Shown: positions 54,537 to 64,000 of the stretch, in pieces
Layout of the letters: the number at the start of each line of letters is the position of its first letter
How positions within the stretch are numbered: the stretch's first letter is position 1
Assembly (NCBI RefSeq): GCF_019351435.1
Contig: NZ_JAHWYN010000006.1
Span: 124,001-188,000, forward strand
Length of the DNA: 64,000 nucleotides
DNA from: Flavobacterium taihuense
GTDB taxonomy: Bacteria > Bacteroidota > Bacteroidia > Flavobacteriales > Flavobacteriaceae
Direction of reading: 5' to 3'
Translations under genes and position numbers: made by a program
The notes under the pieces: generated by a model
Told to the model about the DNA's origin: nothing
Seen by the model: only the letters and a program-made list of their open reading frames with translations
Database searches by the model: none

Positions 54537-56609
54537 ATGTATATATCACAAATCGAAATAAAAAACTTTAGAAACTTCAAAGAATGTGAAATTCAGTTTA
54601 ATGAAGGAGTAAATGTGATTATAGGTCACAACAATGCTGGGAAAACAAATCTGCTAAAAGCACTTTCTTTAATAATTGATCACAAAACTTCTAAAAGGCT
54701 GGAAACAGACGATTTTAATAAATTGATATCAATAGATGATCTTAAAAAAGCTCCTCCAAAGATTAGTATTGCAATCAAGATCAATAAAGGCCCTAATGTT
54801 GAACCTGATGACCTTGTTACTATCGGTAACTGGTTAACCAAACTTGATTCCTCCTATGAAGCCCTCCTTACCTACGAATTTTTCCTTCCTGAAAAAGAAA
54901 TCCCCCATTATCTTAGCGCTATAAATGCTATAACAGAAACTGATGAAATAAAAGCTGTGGAAAAAGCCTGGAAAATCATTAAACATGATTTTATACGTCT
55001 TTTTACCCACAAAATCTGGGGCGGTGAAATTTCAAATCAAGCAGTAGCTGACAGCGACTCTCTTCAAAAATTTGATTTTCAATTCTTAGATGCGATTAGG
55101 GATGTTGAAAGAGATATGCTTACAGGCAGGAATACACTTCTGCGTGATGTATTTGATTTTTTCATGGACTATGAAATAAAAAATGAGCCAGAAGCTACTA
55201 AACCAAAAAGTGCAAAAATTGCAGAAATAAAAGCACGCAAAATTGATTTTTCTGACAAAGCGGATGAGTTAATCGAAATGCTGCAGAAACGCATGGAACA
55301 AGGTAAAGAACAAATACTATCATATGCTAATGTAACAGGAGCATCCTTTAATGAGGCTAAACCAAACTTTGAAGGAAGTATAAGCGATGTTGAGATGTTT
55401 TCAGTACTAAAACTAATCGTAGAGTACAAGAGCGGAATTAAAATTCCAGCCACTCACAATGGTTTAGGATACAATAATTTGATCTATATGTCACTCTTAC
55501 TTGCAAAAATGCAAGTCAACTCAAATGGTTCCTATATGGGAAGTAATGCAAAGGTTTACGCAACTTTAGCAATTGAAGAACCAGAAGCACATTTACATCC
55601 GGCAATGCAATACAAGTTTTTAAAATTTCTAAAGCAAAACAGAAAAGAAAGGAAAGTAAGGCAGATTTTTGTTACTTCACACTCTACCAATATAACCTCT
55701 GCAGTCTCATTGGACGAAATAATATGCCTGCATTCAGAAAATGGAATCACTTCAGTTGGGTACCCTGGGAAAGTTTTCCCAGATGATAAAAGTAAAAAAT
55801 ATGTACAGCGCTTTTTAGATGCCACAAAATCTGATATGCTGTTTGCAAAAAATGTGATATTGGTTGAAGGTCTTGCGGAACAATTATTAATGTCAGTTTT
55901 TGCGCAATATGAGAAGGAATCGTTAGAAGATAATCATACTGTAGTCATTAATGTTGGCGGACGTTTCTTTGATCACTTCCTGCACTTGTTTGACAGTACA
56001 AAACCAAATACAATCCATAAGAAAATTGCCTGTATCACAGATAGAGATCCAGAAAGCAAAATTATACTTAATGGCAAGTTTAAAAAATGTTATCCTTATG
56101 AATACAATCTGGATCCATCAACATATGAATATAAGTTCAATTCTTCTGCATTAAAATATCCAGCGGGAACACATCCTAACATTAGCTTCTTCACACAGGA
56201 TGAAACGAAGGGAAAAACTCTAGAATATGACTTGTTACTTACCAATCCAACATCAGAATTATTATTAACCCCTTCGATAAGTAATCAAGATGAAATCTTA
56301 AAACTAATGCAACTATATTCTGAGGGAAAAAAGCCAACTGATTTACTAGTTGCTTTACGCTCTAGTACAGAAAATGACAGAATTATATCAAGTATCAACA
56401 TCGCTGATACTACCACATGGGATGACGACATAAAAATGAGAGCAATTATAGCATCACGTTATTTAAACTCTGTCGGGAAAGGTGAAAATGCATTAGAATT
56501 ATCTTATGCATTATTGGAAAATCTGGACTTGCTAGGTAAACCTGAATATAAGAATTTTATAGTTCCCGATTATATAAAAGAAACAATCGCCTGGATATGT
56601 CAAAAATAG
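54537..56609 (+). CDS. gajA: Gabija nuclease GajA (OLD-family ATPase with Toprim)
   Basis: A 690-aa OLD-type protein from ATG 54537. The N-terminal ABC ATPase has the start MYISQIEIKNFRNF, Walker A GHNNAGKT (30-37) and Walker B LAIEEPEAHLHP. The Toprim part has ILVEGLAEQ (Glu about 444) and CITDRDPE (Asp-x-Asp about 502). It cuts DNA when nucleotide levels drop during phage infection, in a complex with GajB. It is longer than the type GajA (about 580 aa), with an insert near residues 190-250. It overlaps gajB by 13 bp, as in Gabija operons. The pairing of OLD with UvrD makes Gabija the best reading. Confidence 0.9.
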   Translation: MYISQIEIKNFRNFKECEIQFNEGVNVIIGHNNAGKTNLLKALSLIIDHKTSKRLETDDFNKLISIDDLKKAPPKISIAIKINKGPNVEPDDLVTIGNWLTKLDSSYEALLTYEFFLPEKEIPHYLSAINAITETDEIKAVEKAWKIIKHDFIRLFTHKIWGGEISNQAVADSDSLQKFDFQFLDAIRDVERDMLTGRNTLLRDVFDFFMDYEIKNEPEATKPKSAKIAEIKARKIDFSDKADELIEMLQKRMEQGKEQILSYANVTGASFNEAKPNFEGSISDVEMFSVLKLIVEYKSGIKIPATHNGLGYNNLIYMSLLLAKMQVNSNGSYMGSNAKVYATLAIEEPEAHLHPAMQYKFLKFLKQNRKERKVRQIFVTSHSTNITSAVSLDEIICLHSENGITSVGYPGKVFPDDKSKKYVQRFLDATKSDMLFAKNVILVEGLAEQLLMSVFAQYEKESLEDNHTVVINVGGRFFDHFLHLFDSTKPNTIHKKIACITDRDPESKIILNGKFKKCYPYEYNLDPSTYEYKFNSSALKYPAGTHPNISFFTQDETKGKTLEYDLLLTNPTSELLLTPSISNQDEILKLMQLYSEGKKPTDLLVALRSSTENDRIISSINIADTTTWDDDIKMRAIIASRYLNSVGKGENALELSYALLENLDLLGKPEYKNFIVPDYIKETIAWICQK

Positions 56610-58297
56610 AAATAACATCAGAAACTAGGCTGAACAATATCGAACAGCACTTTAGGGTTTCAGCGGGACCAGGAGCGGGAAAAACACATTGGCTATGCGA
56701 ACATATAAAAAATGTTTTACATCATTCAGCTCGCTTGGAAAAAACCAGAAAAATAGCCTGTATAACATATACAAATACAGCTGTCGAAACTATTCTTTCC
56801 AGATTAGGGACATCAGCAGAACGGGCAGAAATTGCAACAATTCACAGTTTTTTATATAATCACATTATAAAACCCTATGCACCTTTTATTGCAGGAGAGT
56901 ATGGATTAAACCTTTCAGAGGTTGATGGTCACGACGATACTATTCTTTCTAACTTTGGGTTTATCAATGACTGGAAAACCAGAACTTCACAGCAACGAAT
57001 CAGGGAGGATCATTTAATATTAAAAGCATTTCATGCTATCAAATGGAAGTTTGATACCAGTGGGGATTTAGTTGCCACTACAGATTATCCGCATAAAGTT
57101 GGCAGCTATTCAATCAAAAAATCATCTTATCTCGATTATAAAAAAATGGCATGGGGAAAAGGTGTTTTGCACCACGACGATGTGCTTTTTTTCAGTTTTC
57201 AGATAATTAAAAAATTTCCCTTCGTACTAGAGATACTCAGGTCAAAATTCCCTTATATTTATATAGATGAATTTCAAGACAGTAGCCCTATCCAAGTCGA
57301 AATTTTTAGAAATATTGGGCTTAAAGAAAGTAAAATTGGAATTATTGGCGATCAGGCACAGTCCATATATAAATTTCAAGGTGCTGATCCTACTCAGTTC
57401 ATGCTTTTCAACCTTCCAGGCATGATTGATTACATAATGAAAGAAAATAGAAGAAGTACAAATGAAATCATTGAAGTTCTTAATATAGTTAGAAAAGATA
57501 TAATTCAGGAAAAATACAGGAACGAATCTGATTCAAAACCACTTATTATCGTAGGTAATCTTGCTGATGCTTCGCAAAAAATCAGACATTTATGTGCCGC
57601 TGAACCTGTATACTCTCTCTCAAGAGATAATATAACTGCAAATTTGATGAAAAAACAAATAAGAGGCTTTCATGATGCAAAACTTTTCGAAAAACTGGCT
57701 GATAACGATAAACCAGGAAGCGGTAATAAATATAGAAGTACAATTGTCGCGATTTGTATAAAAGCAGTCGAATATGCCAGAGAAGGTAAATTCAAAGATG
57801 CAATAAAGGAAATGCAGAAGGAGTTTAAAACAAAAACTGATCCTACGATTGGCAGAAGGAAGAGCTTGGATTTTATTGTATTGCTGCTTTCTAATTATGA
57901 AACCTATAAAGACATCTCCTTATACGCCTTCTTTACATTCGTCAAGCAAAACATAAAACCTGAAATCTCAGATTTAAGAAAGGGCAGCGCGAAAAGCTTT
58001 TATGAAGATCATACTTATCAGCAGATGGCATTATGTGTAAAAATACCTGAAGATTTAAGTCGTGACAAAACAATACATAAAGCCAAAGGCGATGAATTTG
58101 CTAATGTTTTATTAATTCTGCCAGAAGAAAAGGATTTGTCTTTCTTACTCAACCCAGACACACAGAACAATGAAGAACATAGAATAAATTATGTTGCAGT
58201 AAGCAGGGCAAAGAACAAACTTTTTATTTCTGTCCCCAGTTTAGATGCCACAAATAGAACCACATTAGAACCACATTTTGAAATTGAAACCCTTTAG
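56597..58297 (+). CDS. gajB: Gabija helicase GajB (UvrD-like)
   Basis: A 566-aa SF1 helicase-like protein. Walker A is GPGAGKT (24-30). Further motifs are ITYTNTAVETI, YIDEFQDSS (Walker B), GDQAQSIYKFQGAD, KENRRS, TIHKAKGDEFANVLL and YVAVSRAKNKL. This is a full set of UvrD-family motifs. In Gabija it senses DNA ends or nucleotides and activates GajA. It overlaps gajA by 13 bp and is followed after 60 bp by a small nuclease-like gene. Confidence 0.9.
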   Translation: MSKIEITSETRLNNIEQHFRVSAGPGAGKTHWLCEHIKNVLHHSARLEKTRKIACITYTNTAVETILSRLGTSAERAEIATIHSFLYNHIIKPYAPFIAGEYGLNLSEVDGHDDTILSNFGFINDWKTRTSQQRIREDHLILKAFHAIKWKFDTSGDLVATTDYPHKVGSYSIKKSSYLDYKKMAWGKGVLHHDDVLFFSFQIIKKFPFVLEILRSKFPYIYIDEFQDSSPIQVEIFRNIGLKESKIGIIGDQAQSIYKFQGADPTQFMLFNLPGMIDYIMKENRRSTNEIIEVLNIVRKDIIQEKYRNESDSKPLIIVGNLADASQKIRHLCAAEPVYSLSRDNITANLMKKQIRGFHDAKLFEKLADNDKPGSGNKYRSTIVAICIKAVEYAREGKFKDAIKEMQKEFKTKTDPTIGRRKSLDFIVLLLSNYETYKDISLYAFFTFVKQNIKPEISDLRKGSAKSFYEDHTYQQMALCVKIPEDLSRDKTIHKAKGDEFANVLLILPEEKDLSFLLNPDTQNNEEHRINYVAVSRAKNKLFISVPSLDATNRTTLEPHFEIETL

Positions 58298-58357
58298 AAT
58301 CAATTTAGGACAATAAAAATTAATAAATAATTTAAATTAATTCGAATAAACAAATTA

Positions 58358-59059
58358 ATGACAAGTAAGGAGCGATCGACTATTCAAGAAAACATTGTAA
58401 AATTATATCTTAGGCTAAATGGATATATTACTACTGGTTTAATTATACATTCTTCAGAAAAGAAAATCTCAGGAGAAATTGATATTATTGCCGTTAGATT
58501 TCCTTATCATACCCAAAGTGATACAGAACATAATTCTTCTGAGTATATGGAAATTCCGGAAACAATTGATGTAATCATTGGTGAGGTAAAAAGTCATGGC
58601 ATTTCATTAAAATTTAATAAGTCATTAAGAAATGAAAGCCTGATCCCATTGAGTAAAGCAATTAAATGGATAGGGCTTTTCAAAGAGGAACAAATACCTG
58701 AGATTGCCCAAAAGTTACTTATATTAATCAAGCCTGTGGAAAACTCAAATAAAACATCGTTTAGTTCACTTATAATAAAAACAGAATTTGGTCTGATTTC
58801 AATCAGACCTATTCTATTTAGTCCCGAAAGCATTACCAATGTTTCCAATATTAATAAATTTGTTGGCTGGCAGGAAATCAATGATTTTTTATGGAGTTGT
58901 CTGTGTCCCTCAAATATAAGAGAGGAATGCGGCACCAGATACGATTTTAGTGCTTGGGGACCAGGACTGAGTGAAATAGTAAAAGCATATAAAGATAGAC
59001 AACGTTTACAAAACAGATTTACTAATATTATCGAATTATATAACGATATAAATCTTTAA
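58358..59059 (+). CDS. Small PD-(D/E)XK-like protein, possible Gabija accessory
   Basis: A 233-aa protein. Residues 10-80 resemble a restriction-endonuclease-like core: ENIVKLYLRLNGYIT, GEIDIIAVR (Glu40, Asp42) and VIIGEVKSHG (Glu76-x-Lys78). The remainder has WGPGLSEIVKAYKDRQR near the end and no known family. It is the third gene in the Gabija direction (60 bp after gajB, no terminator seen), so it may be cotranscribed. Gabija normally has two genes. It may be an extra nuclease, a regulator, or an independent system. Confidence 0.6.
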   Translation: MTSKERSTIQENIVKLYLRLNGYITTGLIIHSSEKKISGEIDIIAVRFPYHTQSDTEHNSSEYMEIPETIDVIIGEVKSHGISLKFNKSLRNESLIPLSKAIKWIGLFKEEQIPEIAQKLLILIKPVENSNKTSFSSLIIKTEFGLISIRPILFSPESITNVSNINKFVGWQEINDFLWSCLCPSNIREECGTRYDFSAWGPGLSEIVKAYKDRQRLQNRFTNIIELYNDINL

Positions 59060-59186
59060 TTTCTTCTTATCATCGGTATTTGTAAATTGGTTGGCCTGTT
59101 TGCTTCTGTAACGAATCCACGTCCATGACGAATTGCCTTTGATAATCAGGTGGTTTTATTTATGCATTAATAATGCGATCACAATT
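59060..59186 (+). promoter_or_regulatory. Upstream region of the large NTPase gene
   Basis: A short gap with a perfect palindrome GCATTA-a-TAATGC (59164-59176), 10 bp before the ATG, a candidate operator. A TGCCTTTG (7 of 8 to the minus-7 element) lies near 59128. Confidence 0.35.
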
Positions 59187-62100
59187 ATGAAAAACATGGG
59201 AAAGAAAAATAATGATAGTACAATACGTGAAGTTGCTACAGCGAAGCAAACAGGCGGCGGCGGATTTGTATTTGAAGGTAAAGCAGCAGCATGGTTTATT
59301 ACACATTTTCTAGCAGATGAATTTCCATTCACTCCTGAAATGGGGAAAATTAAAAGAATTGGGTTTCAGGTAAGGCCTGAGGGCTGGCTGTTTGATGACC
59401 TACTACTTACACTTGAAAATATTGATGGTGACATTAGTGTTGGCATTTCAAGCAAAAGTAATATACAGGTAAACACTAAAGGTCCTACAGAGGATCTACT
59501 GAATGACATTTGGAACCAATATTTAGGTACAGATTCAAATGTATTTAATCCTCTAAAAGACTATTTATGTATTGTAAGTGCACCACTTCCAAAAGGTGTT
59601 GCTAACAACCTAAACGATTTGATTACGTCTTCAAGAACTATGGATACAGCGATATTTTGTGATAGAATTTCAAAAGATGGAAAAGGATTTTCAAAATCTA
59701 AGCAGGATTTATTTAATTCGTTCCGTTGCCCTTCAGCTTTGGCAACCAAAAATAATATCAAACAATACGATATTGTAAACGTTTTAAGCAGATTACTATT
59801 GCTCGAATTCGACTTCCAGAATGATACTTCAAAAGACGTTTCCACTATTATTTCTTTGGGAAAAACTTGCCTCAAAAATCCTAATGAGCAAAATGAAGTC
59901 AGACTATACGAATCAATGTGCGCCATCCGCTCAGAACTGGCTCCTACAAGCGGTTTTCTAGATTATAGTGGACTGGTAAATAGATTCAGATACCAATATG
60001 ATTTGATTGGCTACCGGAATCATGCCACCGACTGGAAAAGAATTTGGGAAGCCAGCATGGCCAGAGTCAATTCCATACCAGATAAAATCGGCGGTAAGAT
60101 CAGTTTGCCGATGGACGATCAAGTTAAATCCCTAAAAACCCAATTAACCAAGAATAATGTGGTATTTGTTCTAGGCAAATCAGGTTACGGTAAATCAGTA
60201 CTGGCCAAAAAATTCATTGAAGCTGAAACTGATGATGATTCAAATTTTCTATGGATTGATTCTCAAAGTGTGGGGCATGGAAATCTTAAACAATATTTTG
60301 GCCTTGAAAACAGCATTTCTGATATTTTAAAAAATGTGCAAAAGCCAGTTTCTTATTTGATTATTGATGGAATTGACAGGTTTTTCAAGGAAGAACAATT
60401 AAGCGTATTATATGAAATCCTTGATATTGCCATTGAGCCAGAATCTGGTTGGAAGCTTATCTTTACCTGCCAAACCGACGATTATAGTGATGTGATTGAA
60501 CGTTTGTACCGGATAAATATTCCTTTAAATGCAGTAGACTTTAAAGTCGATCTAGATGTGTATAAACATCTGACTGAACTCAGGAAACATTTCCCCGGGC
60601 TATCAGATTTATTTAAGCATGAACATTTGAGAAGCGTTCTTAATAACCTAAAATACCTTGATCTCATGGCCTTTAAGTTATCGGCCGGTTTGCAAATATC
60701 AGATAACGACCTTTTAGGCGAAACTACTTTGATTGACTGGATATGGAAAGAAGAAATTGACAGTATTGGCGCTGCCAATGCAAGGCTGTTGCAAGATTAT
60801 GCGGAAAAGCAAGCGGAGCGTTTTTCGGTTAGCATTCCTGTTGTGGATTTCACTGTTGCCGAACTGGCATATCTCGATGCGCTAATGCAACGGAAAATCA
60901 TGTATGTTGTTGACGACAAACTTTACCTGACGCACGATTTGTTTGGAGATTGGGCCAGGTATAAGCTGATCCGATCTAATAGCAAAAACCTTAATGCATA
61001 CCTCCTATCTAAAGAATTGGGATCCTCTCTTTGGCGCAAAGCCATTCGTCTATATGGAATGTACCTACTTGATAAGAACGATAAAGGTGCATCATGGATT
61101 GCATTTTTCAAAAGCCTTGCTACCCATGAACCAAAGGAAAAAATTATACAAGATTTATTGCTCGAATCTATTTTATTCTCTGCTTCAACGGGCGTGCATT
61201 TAATTACGCTGTTCGATTTCCTGAAAGAAGAAGAAGGCGCCTTATTCAAAAGATTTTTGGAGCAATTTTTGCTAAAGGCCACGCTACCGAATCAGGGGAT
61301 AATGAAAATCATTAAAGATATACCGGGTATTACAATCGCAGAAGCAGCTTCCTATCACAGGATACCCAATTATCTATATTGGCCACAGCTTATCCAATTC
61401 CTTTTTGACCACAAGAGAGAGGTCATTGAGCTTTCAAGGAAACGGGTAGCCTTAATTTGTGAAATGTGGCTCAACAATACCGCGGTTGGTTTCCCATACC
61501 GCAAAAAAATGGCTGCGATTGCACTTGAAAATGCCAACGTCATGTTTGTCTATAAACATGAAGGAACTTACGTTCGTGATGATGTAGATGAAGTTATTTA
61601 CAAAGCTTTTCTAGCGGGAATCAACGAATATCCTGACGGAGTCATTGAATTGGCATTGAAACTGTGTAAGCGAATCAGGGTTGAACATAAACCAAAAGCT
61701 GAAGAAATCGACAGTGATTTCATTTCGGATGAACGGCCGCGGTCACTCTTTTCCATGATGAAAATACGAGATAAAGTTCAATGGTCTGACGGGCCTTATG
61801 AAAACCCTGATGATGCTTTTGAAAAAATTTGCATTAACAGCGATGCAATTAATCCTTTAATTTTGGCGTGTCCCGAAAAGGCGAAAGAAATTTTGCTGGC
61901 ATTGTTTATTGAACCACCAAGGGAAATTTCATACGGATTTGATTCGAGCCATTACCATCTCGATATCAATGAGCCAACACAATGGTTCCCTCCATTTTAC
62001 AATAGGGGGCCATTTTTGTTTTTCCTGAAAAATCAGCCGTTGGTTGGATTACGGTTTGTCATTAGCCTGATAAACTTTGCCTGCAAGCAATGGACAAACG

Positions 62101-64000
62101 ATTATACGCACAAACAAAAAGCAATACCAAAGCTAGCGATTGAATTCCCAGATGACAAGCATGAATATATTGGTGATTCGAGGATGTATTTTTGGTATCG
62201 CGATCACGGTCAGTGCTCACATGCTATTGTCAGTGCATTACAGGCCTTGGAAAAGTTCCTGATTGATGCCAGTGATAATGATGGTCCTGTTTGTGGTTTT
62301 GTTGACATTGTTTTAAAAGAGGGCAATTCGACAGCTTACCTCGGCGTGATTAATTCTGTAGGCAGATATAACCCTAGTTTGTATTTGACAGTATTAAAAC
62401 CATTGTTACAAGTGCTGGAATTCTATTTATGGGAAAAGGATCTGGATTACGGTGCTTTCGGTATTGAAGGACACCAAATGATGGGTTCTAATTTTTTTGA
62501 CAAAACCACTTTAAAACTAGCAAAAAAATGGCATGATTTGCCTCACCGCCGAAGATCAATCAACAGCACTGCACTAATCTTATACATGAACAATCCTGAG
62601 ATTCAGGAATACTTTGTGCCTATAGTTACGAAGTGGACAACCATTCTAAGTGAAATTGAAGCACAGGGTGAAACTTTCCCTTACCTGACGCGGCTCATTA
62701 CCTTTTTCAATATAGAAAATTACGAATCTAAAAATGATGGCAAACAGACCTACTTTGAATACAAAGAACCTAAAGCAATTACCGCCGAATTTGAGCATGC
62801 TCGCGCGGAAATGCAGGTGGACCATGACCTCCATTTATTTCCTTTTAGGTGCCTACAGGATATCGAAAAAGGCATACAATATGACTTGGCACAAAGCGAG
62901 GCACTGTGGAAGTCAATTCAGGAAATTGCTGTAACTAACGACGAAGACCCGTACGAGTCCTTTAGCGGAAAACACAAATCCGTATTGGGTGGATGCGCTG
63001 TTTTACTTTACAATAAAGAAAGCTGGATTTCGAAACATCCGGAAATTACAGGCTGGACGGTTGCCTACATTGAACAAGCATTGGACGGTTATCAAACCGA
63101 CTCTTATGGCAGGGCGCAGGCGGACATTGGTGATTCATGGACAGCATTTACAGCTCGCACCTTGGGAATACTATGGTCAGAGAAACCTAACGACAAGCAG
63201 TTAAGAAGACTAACAGGCCAACTTATTTTAAAATCACCATACGATACCGCGAATGTTTTATTCGCAGTGATTTCTAAAAATTTAAACTGGTCTGACGCAA
63301 ATTTTGTACAAGTCCAAAATTTCCTTATACTATTTAGCATTGGGTTCGATAGGAATTATTCCTTAAACAGCCCCAGATATCTACAGTTTAATCAAGAAGA
63401 AGAAGAAGAAGAAACCTTGATGCTACGCTTCTTGAAATTTACCGGACTTGCTCAATTTATAAAACAAGAAACGAAGGGATTCGATCTTGATAAATATAAT
63501 AATAGGATATTAAAAGACTTTATCAATAATAAAACCCCAAGTGAACTATTAACGTGGTCGAAACTGCGACTTTCCATTCCTAAAACAAGACAGCATTGGA
63601 GGTATAATGATAACGATACCGTTGGGAATGATTCCGGATTGGATAAAAAAATGTTACAGCATGCCTTTGTATCAATACCTTCCTTAGACGGGCTCATTGC
63701 CACAGACCGAAAGCATTTGCTTATATTCTGGAAACAGGTGTTGGAACAAATAACATTTGAATTGGGTGAAATCAATGAGAAACCCAGACAGCATGATAAC
63801 TATCCACACGCTTTTGATATATGGTCAATGGAAAAGATAGCGAGAGTTGTATTGGATATCGAATCAGATGATGTATTCACTACTAAAAGTTTTTGGCAAC
63901 CGATATTTGCTTACGGATATCTCGCCAATGAATGGATTGACCGGTTCTTACTGTATTATTTCCTAAATGGTACTGAAAAAAAAGTAACCGCAGACAGGTT
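59187..64000 (+). CDS. Large STAND/Avs-like NTPase with N-terminal nuclease-like domain (C-terminus outside window)
   Basis: The frame is open from ATG 59187 (or 59196) to the right edge, more than 1600 residues with no stop. Residues 20-100 resemble the Cap4/DUF4297-type nuclease region found at the head of Avs proteins: GGGGFVFEGKAAAWF (23-37), an Asp-Asp pair (70-71) and GISSKS (86-91), where the usual Gln-x-Lys is Ser-Ser-Lys. A P-loop domain follows, with GKSGYGKS near residue 330 and Walker B YLIIDGIDRF near residue 390. The rest is a long helical array, as in sensors of phage proteins. A large anti-phage NTPase that binds a viral protein and then cuts DNA is inferred. The exact subfamily cannot be fixed. 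Confidence 0.7.
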   Translation, partial: MKNMGKKNNDSTIREVATAKQTGGGGFVFEGKAAAWFITHFLADEFPFTPEMGKIKRIGFQVRPEGWLFDDLLLTLENIDGDISVGISSKSNIQVNTKGPTEDLLNDIWNQYLGTDSNVFNPLKDYLCIVSAPLPKGVANNLNDLITSSRTMDTAIFCDRISKDGKGFSKSKQDLFNSFRCPSALATKNNIKQYDIVNVLSRLLLLEFDFQNDTSKDVSTIISLGKTCLKNPNEQNEVRLYESMCAIRSELAPTSGFLDYSGLVNRFRYQYDLIGYRNHATDWKRIWEASMARVNSIPDKIGGKISLPMDDQVKSLKTQLTKNNVVFVLGKSGYGKSVLAKKFIEAETDDDSNFLWIDSQSVGHGNLKQYFGLENSISDILKNVQKPVSYLIIDGIDRFFKEEQLSVLYEILDIAIEPESGWKLIFTCQTDDYSDVIERLYRINIPLNAVDFKVDLDVYKHLTELRKHFPGLSDLFKHEHLRSVLNNLKYLDLMAFKLSAGLQISDNDLLGETTLIDWIWKEEIDSIGAANARLLQDYAEKQAERFSVSIPVVDFTVAELAYLDALMQRKIMYVVDDKLYLTHDLFGDWARYKLIRSNSKNLNAYLLSKELGSSLWRKAIRLYGMYLLDKNDKGASWIAFFKSLATHEPKEKIIQDLLLESILFSASTGVHLITLFDFLKEEEGALFKRFLEQFLLKATLPNQGIMKIIKDIPGITIAEAASYHRIPNYLYWPQLIQFLFDHKREVIELSRKRVALICEMWLNNTAVGFPYRKKMAAIALENANVMFVYKHEGTYVRDDVDEVIYKAFLAGINEYPDGVIELALKLCKRIRVEHKPKAEEIDSDFISDERPRSLFSMMKIRDKVQWSDGPYENPDDAFEKICINSDAINPLILACPEKAKEILLALFIEPPREISYGFDSSHYHLDINEPTQWFPPFYNRGPFLFFLKNQPLVGLRFVISLINFACKQWTNDYTHKQKAIPKLAIEFPDDKHEYIGDSRMYFWYRDHGQCSHAIVSALQALEKFLIDASDNDGPVCGFVDIVLKEGNSTAYLGVINSVGRYNPSLYLTVLKPLLQVLEFYLWEKDLDYGAFGIEGHQMMGSNFFDKTTLKLAKKWHDLPHRRRSINSTALILYMNNPEIQEYFVPIVTKWTTILSEIEAQGETFPYLTRLITFFNIENYESKNDGKQTYFEYKEPKAITAEFEHARAEMQVDHDLHLFPFRCLQDIEKGIQYDLAQSEALWKSIQEIAVTNDEDPYESFSGKHKSVLGGCAVLLYNKESWISKHPEITGWTVAYIEQALDGYQTDSYGRAQADIGDSWTAFTARTLGILWSEKPNDKQLRRLTGQLILKSPYDTANVLFAVISKNLNWSDANFVQVQNFLILFSIGFDRNYSLNSPRYLQFNQEEEEEETLMLRFLKFTGLAQFIKQETKGFDLDKYNNRILKDFINNKTPSELLTWSKLRLSIPKTRQHWRYNDNDTVGNDSGLDKKMLQHAFVSIPSLDGLIATDRKHLLIFWKQVLEQITFELGEINEKPRQHDNYPHAFDIWSMEKIARVVLDIESDDVFTTKSFWQPIFAYGYLANEWIDRFLLYYFLNGTEKKVTADR

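Noticed and set aside
54537-58297. PARIS or a retron-type OLD system
   Set aside because: The partner is a UvrD-like helicase, which fits Gabija; no AriB-like protein or reverse transcriptase is seen.

Overview
The window is AT-rich DNA from a member of the Bacteroidota, most likely a flavobacterium or a close relative. The signs are a Bacteroides-type conjugative-element module (topB, DUF3945, DUF1896, rteC), a SusC/SusD pair, DUF6520 and DUF6660 proteins, and several promoters of the TTG-N18/19-TAnnTTTG type. I see no rRNA, tRNA, CRISPR array or complete insertion sequence. The content reads as a large integrative and conjugative element or genomic island with three cargo regions. No intact integrase lies in the window, so its ends cannot be fixed.

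Region 1 (1-9.3 kb, all minus strand) is the element's DNA-processing and regulatory module: a methylase/helicase-type giant protein running off the left edge, DUF1896, an ORF6N protein, topoisomerase III, a DUF4099/DUF3945 protein, an excisionase-like HTH protein, a 0.5-kb gene-free stretch with a 240-bp-period direct repeat, and RteC.

Region 2 (9.3-22.9 kb) is a metabolic cassette. A fused alpha-oxoamine synthase/FemAB-like acyltransferase lies just upstream of rteC. A STAS-like protein and a PAS-AraC regulator diverge from it. A MauE-like membrane protein and a small Cys-containing exported DUF6520 peptide follow. A SusC-SusD-S9 peptidase operon runs toward them. Short repeats phased at about 21 bp in front of the STAS-like gene and the mauE-like gene look like binding sites for the AraC regulator. 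The SusC transcript appears to have a leader of nearly 500 nt with long inverted repeats.

Region 3 (22.9-26.9 kb) holds short, very AT-rich genes (XRE regulator, HExxH membrane protease, HNH nuclease, VOC protein, two unknowns) separated by imperfect palindromes. It resembles a small gene-cassette array.

Region 4 (27.2-44.3 kb) is a heavy-metal region: an ArsR-merTP-GDCCVxC operon with a clear operator/promoter, a TonB receptor, two DUF6660 exported peptides, a P1B-type ATPase, MgtC, a YnfA gene broken by one stop codon, a MerC-GDCCVxC fusion, CzcB, a CzcA-TolC fusion, and a di-heme/Rieske/porin operon. It ends in a frameshifted small gene and a decayed tyrosine recombinase.

Region 5 (45.0-64 kb) is a defence island. 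It contains an excisionase-like HTH gene, a four-gene Wadjet-type SMC system (jetABCD), an unassigned winged-helix/PD-(D/E)XK protein, a Gabija pair (gajA-gajB) followed by a small PD-(D/E)XK-like gene, and a very large STAND/Avs-like NTPase that runs off the right edge. The strongest candidates for undescribed biology are the 555-aa nuclease at 52.4-54.0 kb, the possible third Gabija gene, the phased AraC sites with rteC placed behind a lipid-type biosynthetic gene, and the structured SusC leader.
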